A DNA stretch of 64,000 bases from Bradysia coprophila (lineage: Eukaryota > Arthropoda > Insecta > Diptera > Sciaridae), in assembly GCF_014529535.1 (NCBI RefSeq), contig NW_023503456.1, positions 124,001 through 188,000 of the forward strand, read 5' to 3'. This document shows positions 32,201-44,164 of the stretch, one piece after another. The notes beneath the pieces were generated by a model. It was not told where the DNA came from, searched no databases, and saw only the letters and a list, made by a program, of their open reading frames with translations. Position 1 is the first letter of the stretch; each line of letters opens with the position of its first letter. A program made the position numbers and the translations under genes.

Positions 32201-35200
32201 TGAAAACGGTTTTAGTAGAAGTTACCCAGGATCCGTCGAAACTATTTTGACTCTTACTTATACGATTCTGGTTTAATTAGTCCGAAACTCCTAAGTTTTT
32301 TGTTCCAATGCCATATGAATTGTCAAATTTCATCCATAGAACCATAACCTCAATAATATCTCTGTGTAAATCACGTTGGCGACGTTGCTCGATTTGTATG
32401 AAATATCACGTAAACGACGTTGCTGTGGATGAAATTGTCGTTGTTCGGGTTGCCAAAGTTCGTGTTTACAGTTACTTGGAACAAACATATTATAATATTA
32501 TTATTGTCTGGGGTACCGTTAATCGAAATCAAGGGAAATAACACAATTTTTGTTCCTAATAACAATGGACAGTATATTTCGACTATTTAAATGTGTTTGT
32601 ACGGGTATTTAATAGTAGATTATTCACATCTGTCCACATGTTTATTTAGACACTTGGGGAGTTATTGCATGAGCCGAAGGCGAATGGTATAACCCCAAGT
32701 GTCTAAATAAACATTTGGACAGAGGTGAATACGCTATTTTATCTACCGACAGCGAAATAATAGCACTTTTTCACTGCTATTATTTCACCTAGGTAGATAA
32801 AAAATATTATAACGGAACCTGGTCAGACTGTTCAACACAAGTTTTGTTCGGATTAATGACTTCTTCTCATGCCAAAAATTGTTTAATCTTAAAAAATGTA
32901 GAAACCTTGGTCAAACGTACACATTCTAAGAAAATCAATCGAATGATTAAAATTCACAACCATCGTAAGGAGTTTGATTGTGAAAGTATTTACAAAAAAA
33001 TTTCACAATAAAACTTTTGATGTTGGTGGCACAAAAGCTTTGCTCATCCGACGATGTTATTGCTGTTCGACAAAAACATTCAATGTCCAAATTTTCACCC
33101 CGAAAATTATGCTGAAATTTACCTTCTCTGTTCCGACCATCGGTGAATGTCGAATTATTTTTTGTCACCAAACGAGTCACAAAAAAAAACTTCCATGAAT
33201 CACTGAATACGATTTTAACTACTGAAAGCTGATATCGATATATGGAGAATCAAATGTCGAGCGTTTAATAACAATAGAAAAATTCTTGTTGTTTACCGAC
33301 TACACGCCTGACTGTAATGCCGAGGCAGTTATGAACCGAAGACGCATGACACAAAAAATTATTCACGTGAGCCGCAAACTTTGCACTTTGTTGATTTCTT
33401 CTTTTGTGACGTGTCAAGAATGAGGGAAATTTAAATATTAATTTATTTGATTTGAGGCTTTTTCGCTTGTCGCTCTCACATTTACATGTAAACTATCATT
33501 TCTTTCATGTAAATAAAGCTGATTAATAAAATTGTACTGAAAATTCCAATGAGCTGCGTTCATCGATCTCAGACAATACAAATAACCTTCGAAAACCGAA
33601 AAAACTTAACAGAGTATTTGGAAGTTTAGACTGGAATGTTATGTATGTAAAATATTGCAACCACACAATAAAAACCCTAAATGAGATGCCAATTTGTACA
33701 CCTTGTCTATATTTGTTACTTCGCCTTCGACTCGAGCAAACACGCTCATTCAAACTTAACTATAATAAACGTGAAACGGGTTTATAATAAACCATACCAC
33801 TGCAGTGCACTGCTTCTAGCATGTACACATTTTGGAGGCCAATGAAATCACAATAAGCAAAATGTTTTCTTTTAATGATAGATAACCAACGAAATAGTAA
33901 GTGTTTTACTTCGTTATAAAACTAACATAAACGAAATGCCAAAGACAAGAGCAAAACTGCTCATCTTGATATTACTAGATATGTAAATAACAAATCCCAA
34001 ATCAGAAAACAACAGTATTCGTCTTTGTCTTCCTGAATTTAACTAAGTATTATATAGTGAACGAAAAATTCAAACTGTCATTCCAAATCTTCTGCAACTA
34101 CGAAGTATTAAATTTCAACACTAACTGATTTCTCGTTGCAGGATTCGCATGATACAGTCAATTATTTGAGTATTTTGTTCGAGGACCATAATGTGAGTAT
34201 AATGTTTTTTTTGCGGCTGTATAATTCGGTTTGTATACAATGTTTATTAATCATGAGAAACTCCGATATCATATCTGATCTCCGACCTGATCTGAAAACA
34301 ATCAGATCAGGCGTAGGAACGATCAGACTGGAAATATGACGTAACATTTTAGGGTGTCGCGTAGATTACTCTTTTGGGCTTTTTAGATTATTTTCACGAC
34401 ATTCTTTTCTGGCTATCCCGCCGCACGTACGATGTAATGTGACGTGGTAACATCTTTAATGTGTAAGATTCAATTTCGTAGGTATTAGATAACGATGAGA
34501 TTTTGATAGCACACTGAAACATTTGACTTTTCGTCATAGATAAGAAAGTGAAACAACTATGCCAAATGAGTGGGCTTAGTTAGTAAACGGAAAATAAAGA
34601 TGGACGTATAGGTCGTAATGATTTTAATGTGATAGATGGATAACATATTCTGTGGTACAGTGTACCTACTGAACACTGTTGAATTGAAAGATGCTACTAC
34701 GTGGACGGAACAATCAGAACATTCACTTTAGTTTCTTCTGACTTGGGAAGCCTTAGCAAATTATTTATGAATAGCCCCATAGGTTTCGAAATTTAATAAA
34801 CAAAAACCGCTCTAATGCAAAGCAACAAAGCACCTAGCAGGGTAATAGAAAAAAATGAAGAAGTACTTTAATCGAAGTATACGAATATTTCCATACCTTT
34901 TTTTTCATAATGTCATTGCAAAATTACCATTAAGGCTGCTAATGGTATTATTGGTATCAAAAAAACTACTCTATTTGACGTGTAAAAACCTCTATTACCC
35001 TGCTAGGTTCTTTGAAAGCAATATAATGTTGTCGATAAAAGCCACTTTGAGGAAAAAGTTTTACTTTTTGAGAATTTATGAATTTCCTGAACAATTCTCT
35101 TTTTCATTTTCAAGGAATGTGGTGCGTATACCTACAATACAGTTTCACCAACCGGATACATCGATGATGCCAGAATGACGGAAGAATATCAGTTCATCGG

Positions 35201-38200
35201 AGAAACTGACTATCTAACTTGCACTCCGGGTATGCACGACAACTATCAACTATCATAGCTGTACTGTACATATTAGTTTATGGTCAAAAATTCATTCATT
35301 TATAGGGCCGAGTGACGAAGCAACGGAACTTATCGTTAACGTCACAGAACAGGATGACGAACCGGCTTTCGTAGATGTGACATCGTTGGATGACCTGTCA
35401 GATGTTCAAGAAAACACAAATGTTTCACAAACGCCAAAAAACCAAACTGTTGAAAGCAGTTTTTATGTCAAACCTCGCAAAGGTTGTGACAACAGCAAAA
35501 TGAGGGTTCCCACTTCTGACGAAAAAACAAAGACGTATTGTTGCATGTACTGCTACAAACGCTATGCAAAGTTAGTGCCACAGCTGCAAGTTGCCCATAA
35601 AAATGAGAAGGACGTGCAAAAATTCCGTGAAGCTCCTCCCGGTAAGTTTTGTTCACAAAATTATGGTCACTACAACACATCACTACCCGATAATATGCGT
35701 ATGATTTCGCTCTATCAGAACCGGTGAAAACTCATCGTTCTTGTCATCAATAATACTCAGGGGCGAGGGAGGCTTTTGAAAATCGTGCAAAAGTGTGCGG
35801 TGAGAAGGGGGGAGTTTCCAAAAAGCTTCCGCACTCTTTCTACCAAATATTTATTTTTCCTTCATTCGATATTGTATTAAGTTTAGTCGATAATGCGAAA
35901 CGTTTATAAGGAGTCTTCTTACCAAGAATGACTGACTCCTAGCCCAATTTTCTCATCGAACACCAATACTTCATTTCTTTAAAGTCATCTTTCGATTATC
36001 TTATCGGTTTAGGAATAGTTAACAAAAAATCTCATTTTCACCGTCAACAACACGTATACTTGTACAGAGTTTTTCTACTCAGCGCCCTGTACCATTCTAA
36101 ACTTTCTCGCATTTTGTTTCATGCTTGATAACTTGAATAGAAGAGTACGAAATCCAAATTATGAAATCCATTCGTTGCAATACACACTCGCGAGTTCGAC
36201 TCTTATAATAAAATTTGTTTTTTGAAATGAATTACTTTCGCGACATCTAACCAGTATATTCCACTTTTCTCGCGATCCTCGCAAAATATAAAATACAAAA
36301 TTTAGTGAAATGACAAACGTATTCGGGCGTGTGCTCAGTAAGTGAAAAAGTTGACATTTTCGACATTCGTTCATTTTCAAAATTTCAGAAACCAAAATTC
36401 ATCCGCACTTTATATAGGGGGTTTTCAGAAACGTGTAAGTGCGTGCAAGAGTGAGGACGGGCTCAAAAATCCCCACTTTACGACTGTTTGCGCACTGTTT
36501 AAACGACCCCATACATGTGATTTTGGGAGATGCTACTCTCTTTTGAAGAGGCACACTTCAAGGAAAGCTATTTATACCTTCCGCAATTTTACTTCATCTA
36601 TGAGTAAAGTGAACGAACATGTATTTGGTTCACGATAGGCTCCAATGGGTATTAAATAATATGAGCAGTTCAATTCGGTTTTTCTGGTACATTGGTAGCG
36701 GAAGCCGAGGGGTAATCACTGATTTACTAGCTCAGTAAATCACGGTAAATCACGGTAAATCACAGTAAATCAAGTAAATCAAAAATGAAGTTTCTACTAA
36801 ATTTGAATCTATTTACTTCAATTTGTATTAGTTCATGAAATTTATCCTATATGTTTACGGCCACGATACTTCGAAATGTAATCCAGTGACAATTAAAAAT
36901 TTTTCAAAAATTTTTCAAAATTTTTTGTGATTTACCGTGATTTACTTGATTTACTGATTTACTAGTGATTACCCCCTTGGCGGAAGCTTGCGTCTATCAA
37001 TTGGTAACCAACACCGGCCTCGCCATTGATCCGTTCGGGCTTTCAGCAATAGGCCTTGATTATAGCAATAGGCTTCGATGTATGATTAGTTTCTGAAAAG
37101 TCGTTTGTGCCGCTGAAGCTCAAACCTTATATTTTCAAAACGTTTCGGCTTTTTTTCGCGTAGACGACGGAAGGTCGATGAAGAGGTAAAAATGAAATGT
37201 GATCGAAAGCTCTACCAAACTATGTAGTCAGATGTTTCGAAGCGTTTCTGGCGTCGAGGTATTAAAGATTCTGTTCGAAGCCATCCTTCAAATGGCGCAA
37301 TAGTGAGACCGCTGTTTGCCACTAACCGATTGCCTTCACCGTTCACTACCAAAAGAAATCCCGAAGGAGGTGCCCACATTTTATTTAATACCCATCTAAC
37401 ATGTGTTATACGAATACATCATCAGGATATAATACTCATCATGATTTTTTTCTATCATTCTAGGCTCGGAGAAACGCAGACAAATAATCGACAAAATAAG
37501 AAAAAAGGGCCAGTTCGAGTCCAATGAAGTTGAAGCCCTAAACAAGGGCGAACTAGATACGTGTCGACGTACCAATCCGAATCGCCCAAGAGAAGCAGGT
37601 GATTTTACAACGTGTGTAAACTGTCTCGGTGCATATGTGCACCTCACTCGACATTTCAACAATTGCACACACAATACAATGAAGGGCGAGAACGTGGCGA
37701 AGGAACTCGGTCTTGCGCTGGAAGGAAGATGTCATGTCGACGCCTGCGATGACTTGCGTGAAATTGTTTTCCCGAAAATGCGTCAAAATGAAACTGTTCG
37801 ACGGATCCGTTTCGACTGGCTGATAATTGCCTTCGGCAACGACATGTGTGACAATTACTCAGCGCATTATCAACAGCAATTGATCCGTACAAGTCTACGA
37901 AAAGCCGGTAAATTGTTGGTCGCTGCTATGTCGAGCTCTTCAGAAATCAGCGAATTCTCAACTCTTTATCACGTCAAGCGTTGCAACACAGTGATCGATG
38001 CTATACGTAAAGTAGCAGGTTTTGACTTCACGTCGAAGAAATTCAAAAGTCCTGGCACTGCTTCAACGTTGGTCACGTTGATCAACGCAATCGGCGATCA
38101 ACTCATCATCGAAAGTATGAAATTAGATGATGAAGTGAAAGAGAGGAATACGGAACGTTTTTTGAAGGTTTTTCAAAAAGACGCACGAGCAAAAATCAAC

Positions 38201-39382
38201 AAAATTGTTTCCGTCCAGCAAGCCAAGGCACGGCGTCAAAGAAACGAAAATATCCCCTCAACGGAAGACATACACAAACTGGCATCATTCCTGGATTGTG
38301 AGAGAGATAAGTGTTTCGACGACCTTTGTAAGGAATTCTCTTATCAAAAATGGCTATGTTTAGCTGAACTGACCATCGTATCGATCCTCGTGTTCAATCG
38401 CAGAAGAGTCGGAGAAATGCAGAACATGGAATGTGTGGACTTCCGCAGACGGGAAATGATAGAAGATGCAAACAACTGCCACAAAATACCTGAAGACGTG
38501 AAGAAGTTGATCAAGAGCCGTATGATGATTCGAGGAAAACTTAACAGACCAGTTCCCGTGTTGCTGAAACATTCGCATGATGAATGCTTAGATCTCCTGC
38601 TCCATCACCGGGAAAACGTTGGCATTACAAACCGGAACGAGTTCGTATTCGCTCTTCCGTCGAAAACAAAAACTATAAAGACTGTCAGCGCCGGGACTGC
38701 TCTGCGGACCTTTTCTAATTTGTGCGGCGCCCAAAATCCTAGTAGTCTGAGAGGAACTAAAATCAGAAAACATATGGCCAGCTTCTGCGGAACGCTGAAC
38801 CTTTGTGACCGGGATGTCACTAACGTAGCGGCTTATATGGGACACGATGACCAAATACATCGTGACATCTACCGCCATAACACCCTCGATCGTCAAGTAA
38901 CACAAATGACTAATTACTTGGAAGCTGCTCAAGGCTATCGCATAATCACAACTATTGGGAACATTTCACAAGCCGGTGCTGAGCAAAATCATAAGCCGAA
39001 GCCGATTGTCGATCTGTCGGATGAGTGCAGCTCCGACGAAGAGTGGGACGAAAGCTCAGACGAATTTTCCGATGACGAAGCTGATGTCGTTACTGTCAAA
39101 GCTAGCAAAAAACGAGCAAAGCAACAAGGCATCCCAACAATCACTGCCAAATCGAATCGTAAAAATAGCAGAGTCGGTACAGCTGCAACGAACCGGAAGC
39201 GACAGTTGTCAGCGCCAAAACGAACAAGGGGCGAAGAGCGAACAAAGGAGAAAAAACGAAATAGCAATAAAGTCTCACAAACCGGAACTAAGCCAGGGAA
39301 AACGGGCGGAAAGCAAGTAATTAATCGATCCCAGACCAAAACTGCCAAGCTGATGTCAAAACGCAAAGAAATTCGAATCTAG
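29286..39382 (+). CDS. Zinc-finger / tyrosine-recombinase-like protein, ten exons
   Basis: Proposed exons: 29286-29360, 29429-29593, 29805-29909, 30498-30611, 30865-31014, 31755-31868, 34142-34192, 35115-35229, 35306-35641 and 37464-39382. All are GT-AG and the frame is unbroken (phase 0 up to exon 7-8, then phase 1), giving about 1047 aa. Exons 1-8 encode a polar, low-homology N-terminus. One zinc-finger-like motif lies at about 375-394 (CCMYC...H) and a second at about 459-476 (CVNCLGAYVHLTRHFNNC). Residues about 690-890 resemble a tyrosine recombinase catalytic core: RRRVGE (Arg I, ~721-723), a RGKLNRPVPV strand (possible catalytic Lys), TKIRKH (Arg II, ~843), MGHD (His, ~869) and DIYRH (Tyr, ~878). 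An acidic patch (SDECSSDEEWDESSDE) and a Lys/Arg-rich tail follow. The pattern of zinc fingers followed by LRGTKIRKH...GHD...HR..YR matches a metazoan family of mostly unnamed proteins. Whether it still cuts DNA is unknown. Ten introns favour a resident gene over a mobile copy. AATAAA lies at 39480 and 39531. Confidence 0.78.
31038..31196. mobile_element. ~159-bp MITE in intron 5 of the recombinase-like gene
   Basis: GGGTCGTTCAAATAGTACGC at the left is mirrored by TGCGCACTATTCGAATGGCC at the right. The preceding TA could be part of the target. A shorter, more decayed relative may lie at 36417-36510 (ends GGGGGTTTTC and AAACGACCCC). Confidence 0.65.
32613..32805. mobile_element. Double-hairpin MITE in intron 6
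   Basis: It begins TAGTAGATTATTCAC and ends AGGTAGATAAAAAAT. The first hairpin arms are GTTTATTTAGACACTTGGGG and complement, with GAGCCGAAGGCG in the loop. The second hairpin is TATCTACC...GCGAAATAATAGCAC and complement. A reverse-complement copy lies at 42853-43016. Confidence 0.85.
34832..35007. mobile_element. ~176-bp MITE in intron 7
   Basis: ACCTAGCAGGGTAATAG at 34832-34848 is exactly inverted at 34992-35007 (CTATTACCCTGCTAGGT). It ends about 107 bases before exon 8. Confidence 0.75.
36706..36979. mobile_element. hAT-type MITE (274 bp) in intron 9
   Basis: The ends CGAGGGGTAATCACTGATTT and AGTGATTACCCCCTTG are inverted, with further TAAATCA/TGATTTA repeats inside. The exact 8-base duplication GCGGAAGC lies at 36698-36705 and 36980-36987. 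An 8-bp duplication with C(A)AGGGG-type ends is characteristic of hAT elements. Confidence 0.9.
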
Positions 39383-39539
39383 ACTACCTCAACCAAAACT
39401 GAACCGAATCAACTGTTGGCAGAAGAAAAAGAAAAATTGTGAAATATAATCTTCATGGAAGAACAATCCGAAAAATTTGAATAAAAATCATGTGCATGTA
39501 CGCCTTGTAATTGAATAATTAAATTCCGTAAATAAAACT

Positions 39540-39665
39540 TAGAAGTGTCTGCCTATCACTTACAAGTTTCTGCCAGGCAATAAAAAGTGTCTGTCGTCTA
39601 CTTACAGGCATCTGCCAGTCACTTAGAAACCTCTGCCAGCCACTTAGAAGCGTCTTGGTATCACT
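39540..39665 (-). repeat. Degenerate outlier of the CTGGC satellite
   Basis: TCTGCCAGGCAAT, TCTGCCAGTCACTTAGAA and CTGCCAGCCACTTAGAAGCG are reverse-orientation A-type monomers, more diverged than either main array. They lie about 160 bases past the stop of the recombinase-like gene. Confidence 0.7.
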
Positions 39666-40289
39666 TAACATACCAACACTTTTTCGTGGCCAACACCTCT
39701 TCATGGCCACGGATACCCGTACTCCGTACTCCGTATTATCTCCTATTGAAATTGCTTGCAGCAATATTGAAATCCCCGTCCGAAGTCTATCCCACAGATC
39801 AGTTTAATCTGATAACTGATGTAAAGAAAACTGAATTGTGGTATTCTGATCTGTACCTTACACACTAGCATGATTTGAATTGATTCTACAAAACTGAAAT
39901 ATATTGACGGATTAACTTTGATATAACGACAGTTTAAAGCCAGATTCCATTATTCTAAAGTGGAAATGGAAATTAATGGAAAAAGCTGAATATGCTGTGT
40001 GACTTTCATTCTAAAAAATTCACTTTCCTTTGAGTCATGTAACAAAATGGACGAAGCTATCAAAAAAAATCAAAAAAAAATCGGAACAGCAGGTCGATAA
40101 AGCAATGAGTGAAGGTGAGGTCGATGGTGAAATTGAGGAGGGCCCTTCTAGAAAGAGGTGCTTCTGGAGAGCTCTGAGCTATTTTTATAGCATTGTATAA
40201 GTGATACATACGTGTGTGTCTCTAGTCTGAATCGTTTCTCTTAGATGTTTTATAGAATTTGTATATGTTAATTCCTTCAAAATTTGATG
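39666..40289. other. Intergenic, no gene seen
   Basis: AT-rich sequence with short poly-A runs at about 40060-40080. No supported coding or RNA gene. Confidence 0.4.
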
Positions 40290-41400
40290 CAAAAACGTTT
40301 CGGTATTAGAACCGGGATACCGGTATTAGGGTGTCCGGTATTACCGAAAACCGGTTTCTCTAAAGTGGTCCGGTATTCCCTTCCCTACTATGGAATGCAG
40401 TCCCGATTCCGGTTACGGTACAAGTACTGGGAAGTATCATTACCGAATCCCGGTTCTTATTACAAAATACCGGGACTAGTATCGAAAATTAAAATTTAGG
40501 TAAATTTCGATTGATGCGTGTAGCTAGGGCTCGAAACAGGTCGATCAAAACCAAAAATTTGGATATATGATTCGATTTGAATCTGAATTTTGTTATTTTG
40601 AACTGATTTGTATAGTTTTTGATGTGATCTGATCTGAAGCTATCTGATTAAGCGTTTGCATCATATGATCTTATCTAATTTGATGGCAGTGCCAGACCGG
40701 CCCTATGCGCTGTCGGGCGATCGCGCCTTTTGATTTTTATATGGAAAAAGTGTAACCAAGGACCTTTACAAAAATTTCTTCAAACTACGACCGAAGGGCT
40801 TTTATGAGCCAGTCTGGCAAAAAAATAGTTGCAAAATCACCAAATCAACCAGATCATTTCAGGTCAGATCAATCCAACAAAATCTTAAAAATATAAATTT
40901 CAAGCCTGATCTGATTGCTTCCAGATCAGATGAGCTTTCCAAGAAATGAGATCATATCATCCGAAAATTGGTTCAAATTAGAAAATTCTTAAGGGTGATC
41001 TGATGTGTTCAGAGTGTGCGGCCTTCAGGGGCCTATGCAGCCAATTTGTTTCTTGATGAAACAAAGTGGCTGTGAAGCATCAATGCAATACAAACAACAA
41101 GAACTTATTTACAATTGGAAAAGATCTCCGGCAAGACAATGTTGACAATCGTAATGTTTCACAATACCGAAACTAAACCAATTTGCTAGGGACAAGTTTC
41201 TGATCTTACTTAAGTCTTGTAAGACACTTGTAGCAGTTTAAATAAGTAGTGAGAAAAACTCAAATTTTACTAGAATATTGGACCAGGAATCCATTTTTTT
41301 CGTTGTATTTCACATTACCGAAAATACCGGTACCGGTACCAGAACTTCGCAGTACCGAATCCTGGTATTCAAAAAAAACAGTCCGTTACTGCATTCCCTA
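40290..41400. repeat. TACCGGTATT-rich repeat with an inner insertion
   Basis: Both flanks (40290-40500 and 41315-41400) are dense in ACCGGTA, TACCGAA and CCGGTATT words in both orientations. Between them lies a different block beginning GGGCTCGAAACAGGTCGATC (40529) and rich in GATCTGATCTGA, ending near 41020. The block looks like one repeat inserted in another. Confidence 0.6.
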
Positions 41401-42081
41401 TCGATTACACAAGTAAGGTTTTGATAGAAATCACTTTGAGGATGCGGAACGGAGATGCGAAGAGTTTAATGTTGTTTAGTTACGTTGAAACACTAGATGT
41501 AAGTCATCAGATTATTTTTTTATGTTTTTTTTAAGTTACGAACGATCTGTGTTATTTCACTAGATTTTGAAGCGTTAAGCTTTCACACCAAATTGACCAA
41601 TAAAGAATTTTATCAGTAAGAAAGTTCAATCTCATTATTGAAGGCGACGCTATCAATTCCTAGGATCCACCTAGCACCAAAATTACGTAGTATGAAGATT
41701 TTTTTAAGATTTTTTTACAGTGTAAAATTTTATACGGCACACTGCCAAGTTTCAGAACTCTATTAAGGGTGCGACTCATCCTTGGAGTGCGTTGAGAAAA
41801 TTCATGACTTTCTTTACTCTAGAGAACTCTACCATTCGGCAGATGCACACACAATTTTCTAAGCCAACGAAAAAAATCGATACAAAATTCTCCAAAACTG
41901 TAATAAAACCGAAACTTTTACCAACCATCATCCGCCGCCGATTTTCAACTCGGCTGAGGCGACTGAGAGGGATATCGGTGTCGGTTACGGCTGATGGAGT
42001 TTTTCGGCGGCGACTTCGGCGTGGCTGAACGGCGCAGTTCTCTACCGCCTCGATATTCCAAATGTTACAGAACTAATAGCC
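41401..42081. other. Intergenic, no supported gene
   Basis: A 78-codon ORF at 41792-42028 ends in arginine-rich low-complexity sequence and lacks support. GCCGCCGATTTTCAACTCGG and similar words suggest a further repeat. At 42082-42104 is a solo CCGTACTTCGTACGGGGCTA end of the 145-bp family. Confidence 0.4.
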
Positions 42082-42126
42082 TACCGTACTTCGTACGGGG
42101 CTAAAAAGCGTGCAGGCCGAAACTTT

Positions 42127-42264
42127 AATAGTAGATTATACTTCTGTGGAATATAACGAACATTACGCTTCAGTACATAATATACAAACGAGCGAAAGCA
42201 GTGAGCAAAAGTAGTATGTGTACTGAAGCGTAATGTGAGTGTATAGAAGCATATGCTATTTTAT
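42127..42264. mobile_element. ~138-bp hairpin MITE with AATAGTAGATTAT end
   Basis: AATAGTAGATTATACTTCT pairs with AGAAGCATATGCTATTTTAT, and ACATTACGCTTCAGTACATA pairs with GTACTGAAGCGTAATGT. The loop contains GAGCGAAAGCAGTGAGC. Confidence 0.75.
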
Positions 42265-42852
42265 CCCATACGGAGAAAACATGACAATAATTCATTGACT
42301 CTCGAAGTCTCAGTAGCCGAATCGGTTAGAGCTCACTCCTTTTATCAGATGACTTACCAAAATTTATATAATAAGTCATTTAACCCACAAAAGTTATTAA
42401 AAGTGCTGGAAACGGCCAAATAATGGACTTCAGATGACGTTTTCGCAATTTTTTAGAAAAGCGCCCGCTGCGCCAACCTACCCCTCGAACAAAAGTTGTT
42501 TGTTACCCAAAAAAAAGAGAAATAAGAAGAAAAATCAGAGGTGCAAAATTTTTTGTTTAAATTTTGTTCAGGCACACCGTGACGTACGTTGTGGCTCGTC
42601 ATGTACTTTATGAATTGAATCACATTAGCCGCAATTCGTTACTATTCGAAGACTGTGTGGTCGAATAGGTAGCATCGTTTGCTTTTGGGGTCGGGTTTTT
42701 TTCTCTTAAAAAAATGTTGCTAGAGTAAAAAAAATATACCCTAGAGTTTGTAATAAATTTAAAACCCTAGACGGACCGGATTAATGTATGAGTTAAATCT
42801 TATATAAAGGTATGTGTATGTGTAACATATGGTAAACTGGGCTCAAAATAAC

Positions 42853-43016
42853 ATTTTTTATCTACCTAGGTGAAATAATAGTAGTGAAAAAGTGCTATTA
42901 TTTCGCCGTCGGTAGATAAAATAGCATATTCACCTCTGTCCGTTTATCGCCTTCGGCTCATGCCATAACTCCCTAAGTGTCTAAATAAACATATGGACAG
43001 AGGTGAATAATCTACT
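42853..43016. mobile_element. Double-hairpin MITE, reverse copy
   Basis: Reverse complement of 32613-32805: ATTTTTTATCTACCT...GTGAATAATCTACTA, with the loop motif CGCCTTCGGCTC at 42948-42959. It is about 30 bases shorter, because one arm of the first hairpin is truncated. Confidence 0.85.
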
Positions 43017-43067
43017 AATATTCTGTGTGTCTTGTTCCACACTACCCACAGCGCTTTCAAATCTATA

Positions 43068-43187
43068 TTTTGTATGCTTGCTAAAAGGACCGAAAGTAAA
43101 CCTGTCAATTCGCGGGGCGAAAGCTCTCGCTTTCGCCCCTTTAATTGGCATTTCTTTACTTTCGGTCCTCTTAGCAAGCATACAAAA
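43068..43187. repeat. 120-bp hairpin
   Basis: TGTATGCTTGCTAAAAGGAC then CGAAAGTAAA is mirrored by TTTACTTTCG then GTCCTCTTAGCAAGCATACA. The apex GGGGCGAAAGCTCTCGCTTT is itself a palindrome. Confidence 0.85.
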
Positions 43188-43679
43188 CTTAATACGTAAC
43201 TCTTTCGGCCTACTCAATCGATACGTAAATAACTATTAATAACCATGTCCTGCTACCCTCTGATTCAATTTAGTCGAAGTTATCAATTTCATTCGAGACA
43301 ATACATACAGATTTTTTGGTTGAATAGTTACTGTACCAACTACAAAAATACCGAACGATTTAAATGCAAAGTGATACAAGTCAGGTTCTGTTTTTAATTG
43401 ATTAATTAGTTTTGGTGCTTCTTTTATAAATTTTTCTCGCGTTACGTGATTGTAGAGTTCGACTCTACTTTGCACAAATCGAATTCTTCTTTCTTAGTTC
43501 ATATACATAATCAATAGTGTGCGAAATTTATTCCACAAATCGAGTCCATTGGTGGTGTTTTATGTTCTCATATGTCTAATGTGGGACAAATACAAAATGC
43601 CTAAGAATTTACCGAAGGAGAAAAACACTAAAGTCTAAGGTGGCGGCTGCCATTTTGTTAGGTCTCTGAAATTAGTATC

Positions 43680-44075
43680 ATCGACTTACACTCGTTAATA
43701 CCTTTCAAACAAAAAAATTCATGAAAGTCGAATAAAATTTACTCGAGATATAAGCGAAAATGTTCTACGTTCACTGTATGCTCGAGTAGCCTAGAAGACG
43801 CTCACTTCAAGGGACCTAACATCCGACCCGGTGACGTTAATTTCATGAACTTTTTCCTAGATTGGCACGGTTAATACCTATCTATTACCGCATAGAAAAT
43901 AGGCATAATCCGCGTAATGATGCGTCACACATGCGTGTAGCGTCGAGATTGCCGTAGATATCTACAAAAAACCTAATATCACTGAGACGGCCCTAGATCC
44001 GGAAGGGCTCGACCGAAATAGCTCATCTTCGAACTTGAACTAGGATTTGTGATTACCAAACAGAGGAAAAAAGAA
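43680..44075. mobile_element. Decayed copy of the 145-bp-repeat family
   Basis: Blocks such as TTAATACCTTTCAAA, AAATTTACTCGAGATATA, GGAAGGGCTCGACCGAAATA and CATCTTCGAACTTGA correspond to modules at 8280-8420 and 58600-58830. It has diverged strongly and lost its ends. Confidence 0.55.
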
Positions 44076-44164
44076 TTTCGGACTTAAGTTCGGACCACAA
44101 AAGGTTTCCCCCTACTCCGGGTTCTCGATTCGACTTGTTACAAACCCAGGAGTAAACGTATAAC

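Noticed and set aside
42310..42400. tRNA-like TAGCCGAATCGGTTAGAGC
   Set aside because: Resembles a D-arm only; acceptor and T arms could not be paired.
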